DNA of 20,636 nucleotides from Smittium culicis. Lineage: Eukaryota > Kickxellomycota > Harpellomycetes > Harpellales > Legeriomycetaceae. This document shows, piece by piece, positions 1 to 9,123 of this stretch (position 1 is its first letter; each line of letters begins with the position of its first letter). The stretch spans positions 1 to 20,636 of the forward strand of contig LSSN01006067.1 in the NCBI GenBank assembly GCA_001970855.1, read 5' to 3'. A model generated the notes under the pieces. It saw only the letters and a program-made list of their open reading frames with translations. It searched no databases and was not told the origin of the DNA. The translations under genes and the position numbers were made by a program.

Positions 1-32
1 GCTTATGTTATTGGCGTCTTATTTTTCATCTA

Positions 33-69
33 CCAATCACTACGCAATATAAATAAATACTCGGCCAAT
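33..69 (+). promoter_or_regulatory. Possible promoter elements of the de-ubiquitinase gene
   Basis: Two CCAAT pentamers lie at 33-37 and 65-69, with a TATA-like TATAAAT at 48-54 between them, 155-190 bases before the start codon. CCAAT boxes are common in fungal promoters. In DNA this AT-rich the TATA-like string has little weight and no transcript start can be placed. The rest of 1-224 is AT-rich leader without a gene. Confidence 0.25.
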
Positions 70-224
70 TATTTTTATGAATAATTCCCCTTTTTTATTC
101 CAAATTTGAATTTGCGCTTTTTATTCAAATGTTCAACAGTATTATGTTTTAATCTCAAAAGTCATATTTAGCTAAAACACCATAACAACTTTGTTAAATT
201 TGTCCTCATTCACTAAATCTTAAA

Positions 225-2464
225 ATGGATATTATATCTCATTTTAGCCATAGATTCAGTACCTCTAAATCTTTAATATTAACCACCGGCTCCTTAATTC
301 TAGGCTCAGTCTCCATATTCTCAATCTATTTTATTCTCAGAAACACAACTAACCCTAAAAAAACTCTTCAAAAAAATAGAAAATCTAAAGCTAGAAAACA
401 AAAACAAATCGCTCACTCCACTTCCCCTAAAAACCCTGAAAGCCAAAAGACCTTAGGTCAGTAAATATATGCAATATCCTCTTTCTTTTCTTTTTCATAA
501 AAAACCTTCTCTTTTTTCAATTCAAACTATCAATTTTCACAGCATACCCAAGACCTTTGTATAATCTCGGAAATACATGCTTCGTCAACTGCATTTTACA
601 GGTTTTTTTATAATACCCCTTCTATATTCTTCAATATACACTAACCTTTATTCACCTCTTCCCATCCCCCAACTTTTTTTTTCTTTTCTGTTTGTTCTCT
701 ACAAATAGTCCTTAGTAGCACTAAAGCCCTTTTGCGATTATTTAAAACTCAAAAAAAATGAACTTTGTCCTGAAACCTCTCCCAAAGACTATAAAAAACT
801 AAACGTCGATTCAAACATAATTATCCAATTATATAATGTGATTGAAGGTATATCTACTATTAAAATGCCTTCTCTGTTACAAGTTATGTTAGTAAAACAT
901 AATAACCCTTGGAATTATATTTTTCTTAGAGATTAAGCCAAGCTCAAAAAAAAGACACACATTTATGCCAAAGGACTTTATTAAAAGTATGGGCGAAAAA
1001 GCAAACTGGGTTGCCAGCAGAAATGAACAGGATGCCCAAGAATTCTTCCAAATGCTTATGCAAACTTTTCAAAAAGCACAACCTTTACCTATAAACACCT
1101 TCCATTCTTACTTGAAAAATGTAACCCTTTATTATCTTCTTTTTTTTTTTTAAAAAAACTACTACTCTCACTTCAAACTAAATACATACGCAATACCATT
1201 AAATTTTCTACTACTGCTTTTTTAATTATATATACATTTAGGCCCAAATTAGCCCTGAAAGCTCAATAACTATACCACCCTCTTCTTCTTCTTCTTCTAC
1301 TTCTTCTTCTTCGTCCAGAATCAAAAATCCTTTTTACGGTTTGGCTGCCAGCAAAATTGCTTGTGTTACTTGTGGATATACTGTATTTATACGTTTTTTT
1401 TTTTCAAATTAATATATTCTATTTTCTGATTTTACATATTATTAAATCCATTTTATTTATTACTGCCTTTTTATATCTTAGGCTTCTCTCAACCATTACT
1501 CTATTGATTGTATATCATTGCCAGTTCCTACAAAGGTTAATTTTAGTCTGCGATTTTATTACCTTACCATCTTCCTCTCATATTGGTTTGATTTACTTTA
1601 TCTCTCTTTTCTTTTTGACAGGCAACATGCTCAATTAACGATTGCCTCTCGACATACACTACCATCGACCAACTCGACGATTTTAGATGCCGGAGATGTA
1701 TACTGAATAACTCTATCTTTGAAAATAATTTGGAAATAAAAAACTTGAGCACAAAATTAAAAGAAACCCAAGATAAAAAGAAATCTATCGATGCCCAGAT
1801 CTTGTCTACCAGCTCTTCTGAAATAGACAGCAAATCTAAAGACTCGCTAATTAATAAACTGGCTCTAATTAAAAAATCATTAAAGAAAACTCAATCTTCT
1901 CTTCAAAGCTTGATCCAAGACAACGAAAAAATTAAATTCGCAAAGGATAACGACCCAGAAATGAACCTAGGCGAAATAAAGCTCTCCAAAAAACTAACTG
2001 GTCTATCAACTCGCCAAACTATGATTGCTAGACTTCCTCAAGTCCTTTGCCTTCATCTCAACAGATCCATATTTACTAGCACTGGAGATACTATTAAAAA
2101 CGATTGTAGAGTGATCTTGAACCCTGTTTTAGATATGTCTCCATATCTAACAACCGGGCATTTGGATACTAGACCCCTTTACCCAATTTCTCAAACTCCT
2201 CAGTTAAATCACCACAAAAAATCTGCCCCCAATCCACTATTACAAAGTTCCAATTTCCAACTTTCTGCTGTTGTATCACACATTGGATCCCATAATTCTG
2301 GCCACTACTTCACCTATAAAAGGATCCCTTACGACAACCAAGACGATAAATCGCCATCCTACCAATGGTTCAGAGTATCTGACTCTGATTTCGCAGCTGT
2401 TGATGAAAGCACAGTCTTGAATGTGGGTAACTCATTCATGCTATTTTACACAAAGCTCCCTTAA
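225..2464 (+). CDS. Ubiquitin carboxyl-terminal hydrolase, Ubp1/USP30-like, membrane-anchored, seven exons
   Basis: A USP-family (peptidase C19) cysteine protease that removes ubiquitin from proteins. Exons are 225-456, 543-601, 709-847, 930-1120, 1242-1382, 1482-1535 and 1622-2464, together 1659 nt or 552 residues plus stop, with phases 1,0,1,0,0,0. The start is the first ATG after an in-frame TAA at 195, in a good context (A at -3, G at +4). Residues 14-40 form one hydrophobic helix followed by a Lys/Arg-rich stretch, which suggests an N-terminal anchor facing the cytosol. The Cys box reads NLGNTCFVNCILQ with nucleophile Cys90; QDAQEFFQ lies at 177-184; zinc-ribbon CxxC pairs lie at 248/251 and 295/298; RLPQVLCLHLNR starts at residue 409; the His box NSGHYFTYKR carries His500. 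The third triad position, in WFRVSDSDF, is Ser525. Human USP30 (517 residues, mitochondrial outer membrane) also uses Ser there and has the same anchor and layout. Two insertions are lineage-specific: a Ser tract (221-232) and a Lys-rich, probably coiled-coil stretch (about 305-385). Membrane (mitochondrial or ER) is inferred. Confidence 0.93.
457..542 (+). other. Intron 1 of the de-ubiquitinase gene (phase 1)
   Basis: 86 nt, donor GTCAGT, acceptor TTTTCACAG. Only the GT at 457 keeps frame with exon 2; the GT four bases downstream (461) would not. The split codon becomes Ala78 just before the Cys box. Confidence 0.9.
602..708 (+). other. Intron 2 of the de-ubiquitinase gene (phase 0)
   Basis: 107 nt, acceptor ACAAATAG. 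The donor GTTTTT is weak, but splicing joins ...NCILQ to SLVALK..., exactly the usual continuation of a USP Cys box. CTAAC at 641-645 is a possible branch site, although it lies far from the acceptor. Confidence 0.85.
848..929 (+). other. Intron 3 of the de-ubiquitinase gene (phase 1)
   Basis: 82 nt, donor GTATAT, acceptor TTTTCTTAG. Reading through meets an in-frame stop at 934-936. Splicing gives Glu144 and opens the frame that leads to QDAQEFFQ. Confidence 0.85.
1121..1241 (+). other. Intron 4 of the de-ubiquitinase gene (phase 0)
   Basis: 121 nt, donor GTAACC, acceptor CATTTAG, with a T-run and an A/C-rich stretch inside. Splicing joins the helix after QDAQEFFQ to the Ser-rich insertion and the first CxxC of the zinc ribbon. 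Confidence 0.85.
1383..1481 (+). other. Intron 5 of the de-ubiquitinase gene (phase 0)
   Basis: 99 nt, donor GTATTT, acceptor TATCTTAG. It separates the end of exon 5 (CVTCGYT) from ASLNHYSIDCISLPVP, the conserved USP segment that normally follows directly. Confidence 0.88.
1536..1621 (+). other. Intron 6 of the de-ubiquitinase gene (phase 0)
   Basis: 86 nt, donor GTTAAT, acceptor TTTTTGACAG. Splicing joins LPVPTK to ATCSINDCLSTYTT, the start of the segment that holds the second zinc-ribbon pair. Exon 6 is only 54 nt. Confidence 0.88.
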
Positions 2465-2890
2465 TCAATCCCCCCCGATCCACTAGCTAATCATCATTAT
2501 TCGCCCTCCTGTATTTGCAAAGATAAAAATATTTATATTCAATTTTTTTGGGGGAGGGGGGGGCTTTAATTGCAAATTCTATATTTATACGATATTATAT
2601 CTGTGACCAGTCCTTTTATCATTATAATTCTACCTTCTCTTCATCTTTACTTTTATTTATAAACCTTTTATAGAAAACTGTTTTAAATAATTTAATTGTT
2701 AAAGCCAATAGTTATACCTCATCCATTATTCAAAAATTAATATAACGTATATGGGCTATTACAGCTGCGGAGTCTCGATATCTAGTCGTTTGAAAAATCT
2801 TTTGAAAAAATAATTTTATATCTTTTGTATGATTTTTTTTTGTTAGATTTTTCTATGCCTTCAAGATAATTCAAGTAAACATCCAGAAAA
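2465..2890 (+). other. 3' flank of the de-ubiquitinase gene, no other gene seen
   Basis: T-rich sequence without a supported gene. It holds a run of seven C (2470-2476) and a G5-A-G8 tract (2550-2563). The G tract could pair with the C run across about 73 nt if both lie in the 3' UTR. AATAAA near 2890 is a possible distal poly(A) signal, but it sits at the edge of A-rich transposon-like DNA. Confidence 0.5.
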
Positions 2891-3285
2891 CAATAAAAAA
2901 AAAAAATAAAGAAAAAAAAATAAATACTTGGCAAAAAAAATAAAAAAAAAGTCTGATCATCTAAAGGATCACGAAATATTTTTTAAATTATGAAAAATAA
3001 GTATTGAGCGTGTACAAAAAAGCAAAAAGCGAAAAAAACATCAACCAAACTTGAGCCATGGCATTCTTGGCAGATAAGAAAATAATCGAACGCAAATGTG
3101 GCATATATAAAAAAAAAAAGAATATACATTAAAAACACTAGCAACGAAAAATAAAAATAAAAAACAGCGATAAGTAAGAGCCAAATGATGATGGTCACTT
3201 ATGGCTGGCGGAGTTTAAAGATCAAGTCTGGACCTAACTAAAAAACAAAGAATTTTTGGATGAGGTCGTTGGAGCCGTCATTGAA

Positions 3286-3307
3286 AATAAATAAATAAAT
3301 AAATAGA

Positions 3308-3403
<96 letters not shown>
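3286..3403 (+). repeat. (AAAT)n microsatellite
   Basis: About 29 tandem AAAT units over roughly 118 bases, with one AGAT variant near 3304. It is the longest simple repeat in the window. On the minus strand it gives long LFIY-repeat frames that are not genes. Confidence 0.97.
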
Positions 3404-3404
<1 letters not shown>

Positions 3405-3532
3405 GATAGATTCGCTACTACCATACACATATAAACAAGTGGGGGGAAAGCAAATAACAATAAAATTGGAATTTTTTGCATTGATTTCAGTCGCTGAATT
3501 CGATGCCAACAATTTCAAAAGAAATAAAATAA

Positions 3533-3559
3533 AAAAAATTAAATTAAATTAAATTAAAT
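3533..3559 (+). repeat. (AAATT)n short tandem repeat
   Basis: About five AAATT units just before the presumed ORF1 start of LINE-A. A related but distinct unit to the AAAT tract 130 bases upstream. Confidence 0.9.
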
Positions 3560-3594
3560 GAATCTATATACTTACAAAAAACAGTCGACAACAA

Positions 3595-4268
3595 TGTCAA
3601 ACAATACCGAGTTATAAGACAGCGCCTTCAACGTTACTGTTCCTACCTTTGATGGTCAATCAACTCAACAAAGATTTAAAAACTATAAATGACTCAGCTC
3701 TGCCAGCAGAAAAAAACCTACTGAAATAACTGCTAAAGCTTGCAATAAAGCGATAATGATCAAAAAAAAAATTTTTTTTTTTCAAATTGCTATTAGAACA
3801 AACAAAGGGTGTAAAAAAAAAAAATCGCCAGAGTTCCTTAAGCGCATTAAATGCAGTTCCTCAGTCTCCTATACAAATATCCACCACCAGTTCGCAGCTG
3901 AATTAAACTACCAAATCATTCATTTTAAAAATCGCGGGAAACCACTCTCCCCCCCAAAAAAATATTACAAATGGAAAATCAGAAAAAAAAAAAAAAACTA
4001 AAAGAAGATGCTTAGCTTTGGAAATAGCGTCAAGCCAAAAAAAAAAAAACTAAATATAAAATCGAATAGCTTATTATATTTAACTGATAAAAAGAGAAAA
4101 ACTGATGAAGGCACAAATAGCATCATGTCTAATACATTTTTCATCCATAACAGCTGCCAAAAAAAAAAAAAAAAGCAAACAAATGGCTATCCAAAGCCCA
4201 CGAAATATACATTTTTAAATTTTAAATCTAGAAATATCATCAACACCTTAACAAGTGGCCAGAATTAA
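3595..4268 (+). pseudogene. Possible ORF1 remnant of LINE-A
   Basis: From ATG 3595 the frame reads MSNNTEL, stop, DSAFNVTVPTFDGQSTQQRF and continues with a further TGA to about 3765. A second frame is nearly open from 3756 to 4268, interrupted by one TAA at 3999, and is basic with several Lys runs from A-homopolymers. Position directly before the endonuclease and basic character fit a LINE ORF1, but no zinc knuckle or RRM can be read, so the identity is inferred from position. The A-runs have probably slipped and mask the original frame. Confidence 0.4.
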
Positions 4269-4407
4269 GAATAATAAAAAAAAATTTCATTAACAAAACT
4301 CCTCAAAGTATTGTCGAAGTATGAATTAACACCTCTGAAACGATGATATAATGAATATTTGTAATATTTGTAACAAATATCTAATAAATAACTAAAAATT
4401 TATGATA

Positions 4408-5012
4408 TTGAACGTATAAGGGATAATTAATGATAAAATAGGAAAAGATCTTTAAAGAATTTATTAATTAATAAAGTTGGAATCATCAGACTCCAAGAAA
4501 TTCACAATATTCATGTAAAAAAAAAATTTTTTTTTTTGGAAATTTTTATGGCCTCGTGACTTGGTGTGGCGTTATAACATGAAAAAACTAATATACAAAA
4601 AAAAAACTAAAAATTTTAAACATATAAAGTTTTCAATGGCTGGAAAGTCATTCAAGCTACTATCGAAAAAATAAATCTCCATAATAAATACTAGGCAATC
4701 AATATATATGCACCACAAAATAAAGAGCTAAAATAAATCGTTCTACTATAACTCAGGTTCAAAATTCGAAATAAAGTATAAAGTGATAACTATAGGAAGC
4801 CTAAAATTAACAAAAAATAACCGAAATCGTAGATACATACTTCGAATATCAATAAAAGCGAGTATCCAATACTGGTAAGAAGAGTTGGAAAATTAGACTT
4901 AGCAGACTTTAGACATCATATTAACACAAAAGACGATAATTTACATGGATTTCTCATGATATCAGACATAAAGCAGCCTTGGAAAATACCCTTGTCTTTA
5001 GGATAAATTTAC
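4408..5012 (+). pseudogene. LINE-A endonuclease (exonuclease-endonuclease-phosphatase fold), broken
   Basis: Target-nicking domain at the start of LINE ORF2. Visible blocks: LNV-stop-GINDKIGK (4408-4443), matching the family start LNxRGL; IIRLQEIH around 4482-4505 with the catalytic Glu kept; INIYAPQNKELK (4698-4733), the NxYAP block; ITIGSLKL (4786-4809), where the GDxN metal/catalytic motif has become GSLK; KLDLADFRHHINTKDDN (4890-4940), the LxDxWR-type block; and SLG-stop-IYTN (4995-5018), matching SRIDRIYxS. The blocks at 4491, 4698 and 4884 share one frame, and the GSLK block is shifted by one, so a pair of compensating indels lies between. Loss of GDxN makes the nuclease inactive. Confidence 0.85.
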
Positions 5013-5151
5013 ACAAATATTAAGAATTATATATATTAGTTATTAATACTTTTGTTCACCTTCAAATTCAAACAAAAATGAAAATTAAAAATTTTTAATT
5101 ATCTAATAATATCCAAAAATATAATTAATAAGGTCTGAAATGCTTAAAAAA

Positions 5152-5161
5152 GGGGGGGGGG
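5152..5161 (+). repeat. Run of ten G
   Basis: An uninterrupted G10 tract in an otherwise very AT-rich LINE remnant, between the endonuclease and linker blocks. From here to about 5400 nothing is assignable; the minus-strand frame at 5194-5385 has no recognisable features. Confidence 0.95.
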
Positions 5162-5409
5162 AGTTAAACGGATTTTATTATTATTTTTACAACTTAAAAA
5201 TATAAACTAAAAATACTATAAGCAAAAATAAAATAAATAAATTCCTCTGGTGGTCTACCGCCTCCGTACCATGATGGCATTGGATCAAGTTTAGAAAAAG
5301 GAATAGAAAAAATAATTGATGAATTTATTGAAGAAACCGCTGAACTGGCGATTATCGCTTGACCTAATCTAATAAATAAAATCAAAAACTTTTAAATAAC
5401 CAAATTTAA

Positions 5410-5680
5410 ATCTTACCACAACGAAAAGAACAAAATTCTCAGAAACTCTATAACAATTTTAATAAATACGTTAAAAATGTTAATTCTGACCAATATAAGA
5501 ATAATAAGCTGCCAAATATTAGTGAAGAAAATTCGCAAATATATATCTCGATATTAACAATCAAAGGTACTAGGATAAATAAAATCGAGAAGCTTTTAAT
5601 ATATCCCAAAATTAAGTGGAAAGAAGTGGGCGAAAAATTGACTAAAATATTTTTTTTTCCAAACAAAGATGGAATATAGT
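5410..5680 (+). pseudogene. LINE-A linker between endonuclease and reverse transcriptase
   Basis: An open plus-strand frame of 90 codons without an ATG start. Its C-terminal part reads IKWKEVGEKLTKIFFFPNK (5611-5667), the conserved W-x3-GEK-x-TK-x-FF segment found in L1-type elements just before the reverse transcriptase. It is in the same frame as the RT block at 6301. A minus-strand frame at 5448-5666 is its mirror. 5680-5930 has the same texture with several stops. Confidence 0.8.
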
Positions 5681-5929
5681 ATCAACATAATTTAATCTCT
5701 TAAATGATGAATATTGATGTATAACCAAAGGCAACAATAGTATTCTGATTGTAGAAAAACTCTAAAACAAAACTTGATAATAAAAGAGGATACATCAATA
5801 TATTAACAGAAAACTTTGATGAATATTTAGGATAATACTATAAGCACTAAAGATAAATTATAAATATTAAATATTAAAAAAATAACAAAAAATGATGTAA
5901 CTTATACATTTATTAATATCAAAGCCAAA

Positions 5930-6640
5930 AGAATACCAGGTTTTAGTGAATTGCCTTAGTAGCTTGACAAGGAATTTTCAGTTAAACAGTCATAATTATT
6001 CCCTAATATTTTTATCAAAAGGCTCAATAAAATACAGCAAATGCATAGCTTTAAGCAATTTAATGTATTATCATTACAAGAAAAAGGAACTATTAAAAAA
6101 TTAAAAAATTAGATGCCAATATCTCTAATATATTGTGGTTTCAAAAATACTGTCTTTAATAGCTAAAAATATAATCCTCTATAATTAAGCGAAAACAATC
6201 CGGATTTATAACCAGAAGAAGCTTATATAATAAAATAATTGACCTCAGTGCAATAATAGAGGCTAGAAAAGATGACCCTGAAAATAAAAAGTGTCATATA
6301 ATAACGATAGACTAACAGAAAGAATAAGATATGGTTGACTGGGGATATTTATGAGCAGTGCTGAAATAATTAAAAATTTCATAAAAACTTTACAAAATGC
6401 ATTAAATCTCTATACGGAATTTCTGAATCAAAAATTAAAATCACCTGATCGCTAATTGGCTTAATAAAAATAAAGCAAGGCCTAATGAAAGGGACCCCTA
6501 TATCCTCAATCTTATTTAATCTTTAGCTGAACTCCATGGACGTAGCTATTAGAAAGACGCTAAATCTTATTCATCTTTTCGGCAAAAAAATATAAAATCT
6601 TAGCCTATGCTAACGGAATATGTGTAGGAATAAATGGAAA
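5930..6640 (+). pseudogene. LINE-A reverse transcriptase, broken
   Basis: Catalytic core of L1-like ORF2. Blocks in order: PGFSELP (5936), the degenerate PGPDxLP motif; MPISLIYCGFKNTVFN (6113-6160), from RPISLLNxxxK; QSGFITRRSLYNKIID (6196-6243), from QxGFxxxRxxxDN; ITID-stop-QKE-stop-DMVDW (6304-6342), from the box-A motif LDxxKAYDxVDW with both Asp kept; QGLMKGTPISSILFNL (about 6476-6523), from GVxQGDPLSPLLFNL; and ILAYANGICVGI (about 6597-6632), in which the active-site YADD has become YANG. Frames change between 6113 and 6196, before 6479 and before 6606. Loss of both YADD aspartates would abolish polymerisation. Confidence 0.92.
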
Positions 6641-6679
6641 AAAAAATTCTATAAACCCTTTGAAATATTCGAGTTTTAT

Positions 6680-7279
6680 TCTAGTTCTCCAAAATCCATG
6701 CCTAATTAATACAAGATTTTATGCCTAGATCTCAGAAATTCACGACTAGAAACTGTGCCAAAAAATATGAAAAGCCAGTAATTCAAATATATAGTCATAC
6801 TATTTAACAACTAAGGCGTAAATTTGGAAATGTTAGGAGTAAACTTTCTAAATAAAATTAAAAATAAAATCTCGAAAATTATAAACAGAAATACGTTTAC
6901 TAAAAATATTCATCTCTTGAAGATTTTATTAAAAAATCAATCTATAAAAAAAATTTAAAAATAACAGCGACTAATGTAAGCTTAAAACTTCAAACGTATA
7001 GAATAACAACTTATGGAGCCAAACGAAGTAGACAAAAAAGATTAACATGCCAATGCTGTAGGAGTTAAACCCACAAAGTATTGCGATCCTAAAAAGGTGA
7101 TCGGACAGAAAGTTAATCTAGTAACGCAAATGATTTCAATTATGCTCTTCATAAATGGGGATAACCCTGAACCATTTGCCATTTTTTGTGACGAATGTGG
7201 TGATTTCGCTGTTTATTGTAATATTAGAGCAATTAAAAACATAAAAGAAGCCATCTTGAAGATTCTTAAGAATTTCTAA
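6680..7279 (+). pseudogene. LINE-A thumb and C-terminal region, broken
   Basis: Around 6785-6955 a frame reads FKYIVILFNN, stop, GVNLEMLGVNFLNKIKNKIS, then INRNTFTKNIHLLKILLKNQ, which matches the LINE thumb pattern (YLG...F... followed by helices). A 60-codon open frame at 7097-7279 holds CDECGDFAVYC, a possible worn zinc-binding motif as found at the end of L1-like ORF2 proteins. The ATG at 7097 is internal to the relic and not a real start. Confidence 0.55.
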
Positions 7280-7830
7280 GACAAAAAATCAGCTTCATAT
7301 TTGGAAAGAATAAAAATTTTATTTTTCAAGTTTGATATTGAATTGGAAATGAAAAATTTCTTAAAAACAGAAAGAACTATAAGTGAGGCTAATATTTTTT
7401 GTTAATAGCAACTAGAAGGGGGTAAAAAGTTACGTACAATCAAATCCTCTAACTAAGGCGATAAACTGATTAAACTAGTTTCTAAGGAAATTGTCCACTA
7501 TCTCAATAATTATTGAAAGGTTCTTGATATAGGTGCAGAAAAATACGAATGCAAACATTTTTTATAATAATTATTTATCTGTAATATTTAAAAAATACCC
7601 CGAAATCGAGGACAATTCCATATCGAATCAAGTTGAAATAGGTGATCAGCTCGTTCCAGCAATATTTTCGAGAGGCAACCCAATATGCATAAACAAAAAA
7701 AATAAATGACACTATAAAAAGATTCGTGGTAAATTGGACTATCAGTTCTATTAAAACTTTTAGGAATTCAATTCAAAAAGTCGAAAAAAAAAAGAAAAAA
7801 GAAAAAAAATTTAAGACTTATAACAGCTTT
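7280..7830 (+). other. Unassigned AT-rich relic, probably the 3' end of LINE-A
   Basis: A frame of about 45 codons (roughly 7565-7705) reads YPEIEDNSISNQVEIGDQL and onward without a stop; I do not recognise it. An A/G stretch at 7782-7815 could mark the LINE-A 3' tail. No RNA gene is visible. Confidence 0.35.
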
Positions 7831-8915
7831 TTTAAAATGAAAAACGTTCAAAAGAAACTATCCTATAATAGAAGATTATAAGTGAATTTATCAACTATAA
7901 AGATTATCGTCAAATCTATTGCTACCTATATTACACCACAAACGATGATTAACTCTGTATTGATCAATGACCCAACAAAAATTAATCTCCGAGAGAGTTT
8001 CGAGGTATTTCCATTTTGAAGGCTCGAACTTAAAAAAAATAACAAAGAAATTTTATTAGTTTTATCCAAGATCAAATTAATCTCTAAAAAATGACAGAAT
8101 CAAATATCAATTCGGTTTTTAGTCTATAATCTAAATATAATAAATTTAAAATAAATAATAATATAAATCATTGATGGCCTTACCAATGAGATCGAAATTA
8201 TTAGAGATAGATTAGAAAAAGTCGTAGAATTGAAGGAAAGCCTGATTGAAATCTTAGATGAATCTAAATATGTTTATTTTTATGGCATATCGAGGTTTTA
8301 TCTGGCAAATGCTTCTCAGAGTAATTTATCAATCTAACTATTACAAAAAAAAAAAAAAAAAAGATAAAATCAGTCAGCTGTAATTTAAAGGTGCTATTAG
8401 AACCCAAAAATAGAAGCCTTATTTTTAAATTTTTAAAGACGCAAATTAAAGCTGAAATAATATGTCTACGGGCAATAAACATTAAAGAAGATGTGAAGGA
8501 GTTCTGTTTAAATTTTGGGATAGCCAACCAGTATTTTCAAAGTATTCTGCCACCCTAAAAAACAATGATAAAATTAAAATTATAAAAAATCCAACAATAT
8601 TTAGTCGAAGGGTGAATATCACTACTATATCATTGTATAATCACTCAAATCACGTTCAAATAATCAACCTCTACCTAAATACATTTCTAAATAAGTGAAA
8701 AGAATTTATTCCGCTATTAAATTTGCCTTTAGTAAAATTTGATGCCACTATATTATATGGCGTTTTAAATATGGTTGAAAACAATGCAAACGATAGATGA
8801 CCCCCTAGCAGCTGTAACGGGATATTTATTATAATTAATAGGTTAAATTAGGTAAATTCGAGTAGAAAATCAGTAAAAAAAACTTAAACAATACGTTTGA
8901 TGCAGATGAAACTGC
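7830..8915 (+). mobile_element. LINE-B, left part: decayed L1-like element cut by the DIRS insertion
   Basis: Plus-strand L1-like LINE remains. 7836-8335 holds ORF1-like scraps (for example MINSVLINDPTKINLRESFE near 7950 and an open frame around 8175-8335), then an A-run at 8344-8362 and the endonuclease. The endonuclease stops at about the GDxN block where the DIRS repeat begins. The missing second half, ending in SDH, appears downstream of the DIRS element on the same strand. Confidence 0.75.
8346..8915 (+). pseudogene. LINE-B endonuclease, N-terminal part, broken
   Basis: Open frame 8346-8555 without a usable ATG reads KSVSCNLKVLLEPKNRSLIF then AEIICLRAINIKEDVKEF, matching the LINE endonuclease start SxNxxGLxxPxKR...DIICLQET; the catalytic LQE has become LRA. 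A following segment (about 8573-8816) reads RRVNITTISLYNHSNHVQII, INLYLNTFLNK, stop, KEFIPLL, then DATILYGVLNMVENN, corresponding to NxYxPT...R..F...L and the GDxN motif, here GVLN (one base from GDLN). Both catalytic positions are therefore lost. The minus-strand frame at 8264-8527 is only the mirror of this domain. Confidence 0.88.
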
Positions 8916-8944
8916 ATTATACGTCATTTGATGGATTCATATTA
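8916..8944 (+). repeat. Left inverted terminal repeat of the DIRS-like element
   Basis: Starts ATTATACGT and ends TTCATATTA. The reverse complement of 12934-12962 matches it at 27 of 29 positions, with mismatches at its 10th and 14th bases. Similarity stops on both sides, so this is probably the whole repeat. 8945-9123 is an AT-rich 5' leader with an A-run at 8984-8999 and no gene. Confidence 0.88.
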
Positions 8945-9123
8945 TTTGTGTTATAATCTCTATTAATAAACCATCTAAAACTACAAAAAAAAAAAAAAAT
9001 TTTTTCTATATTTGTAAATGCTATGGTACGCATTATCGATAACATTATCACATTTTCTTTCACAAAGGTACTCTATTAGCAATAATATAATTTTCAATTT
9101 TAAAAATTTAAATTCTTTCTATA

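Larger units (their letters stand above)
2880..3594 (+). other. A-rich relic sequence, possibly the 5' part of LINE-A
   Basis: A-runs broken by single T or G at 2890-2950 could be an old poly(A)-type tail or the 5' end of the next element. At 3188-3290 a plus-strand frame reads DGHLWLAEFKDQVWT, a stop, then LKNKEFLDEVVGAVIENK and runs into the AAAT tract; after the tract another open stretch (about 3410-3530) follows. Codon-like texture suggests a decayed ORF split by the tract, but I recognise no family. A membrane-like minus-strand frame at 2983-3198 looks like a composition artefact. Confidence 0.35.
3595..7815 (+). mobile_element. LINE-A: decayed L1-like non-LTR retrotransposon
   Basis: Plus-strand remains of an L1-like LINE in canonical order: possible ORF1 (3595-4268), AP-type endonuclease (about 4400-5015), linker with the WxxxGEKxTKxFF motif (5611-5670), reverse transcriptase (about 5930-6640) and thumb/C-terminal part (about 6700-7280). 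An A-rich, G-interrupted stretch at 7782-7815 may be the 3' tail. Stops and frameshifts occur throughout, so the copy is dead. The sense strand is strongly A-rich, as in L1-type elements. Both ends are estimates; no target-site duplication was found. Confidence 0.85.

Noticed and set aside
1357..1833. Open frames on both strands overlapping introns 5 and 6
   Set aside because: They cross the splice sites of the de-ubiquitinase gene or mirror exon 7; conserved USP blocks fix the true frame.
2983..3198. Minus-strand 71-codon hydrophobic frame
   Set aside because: Its Phe/Ile/Leu content follows from A-runs on the plus strand, and the plus strand shows a more natural coding texture.
3234..3518. 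Minus-strand frames with repeated LFIY units, looking like a membrane protein
   Set aside because: They are the translation of the (AAAT)n microsatellite in two frames; no other coding evidence.
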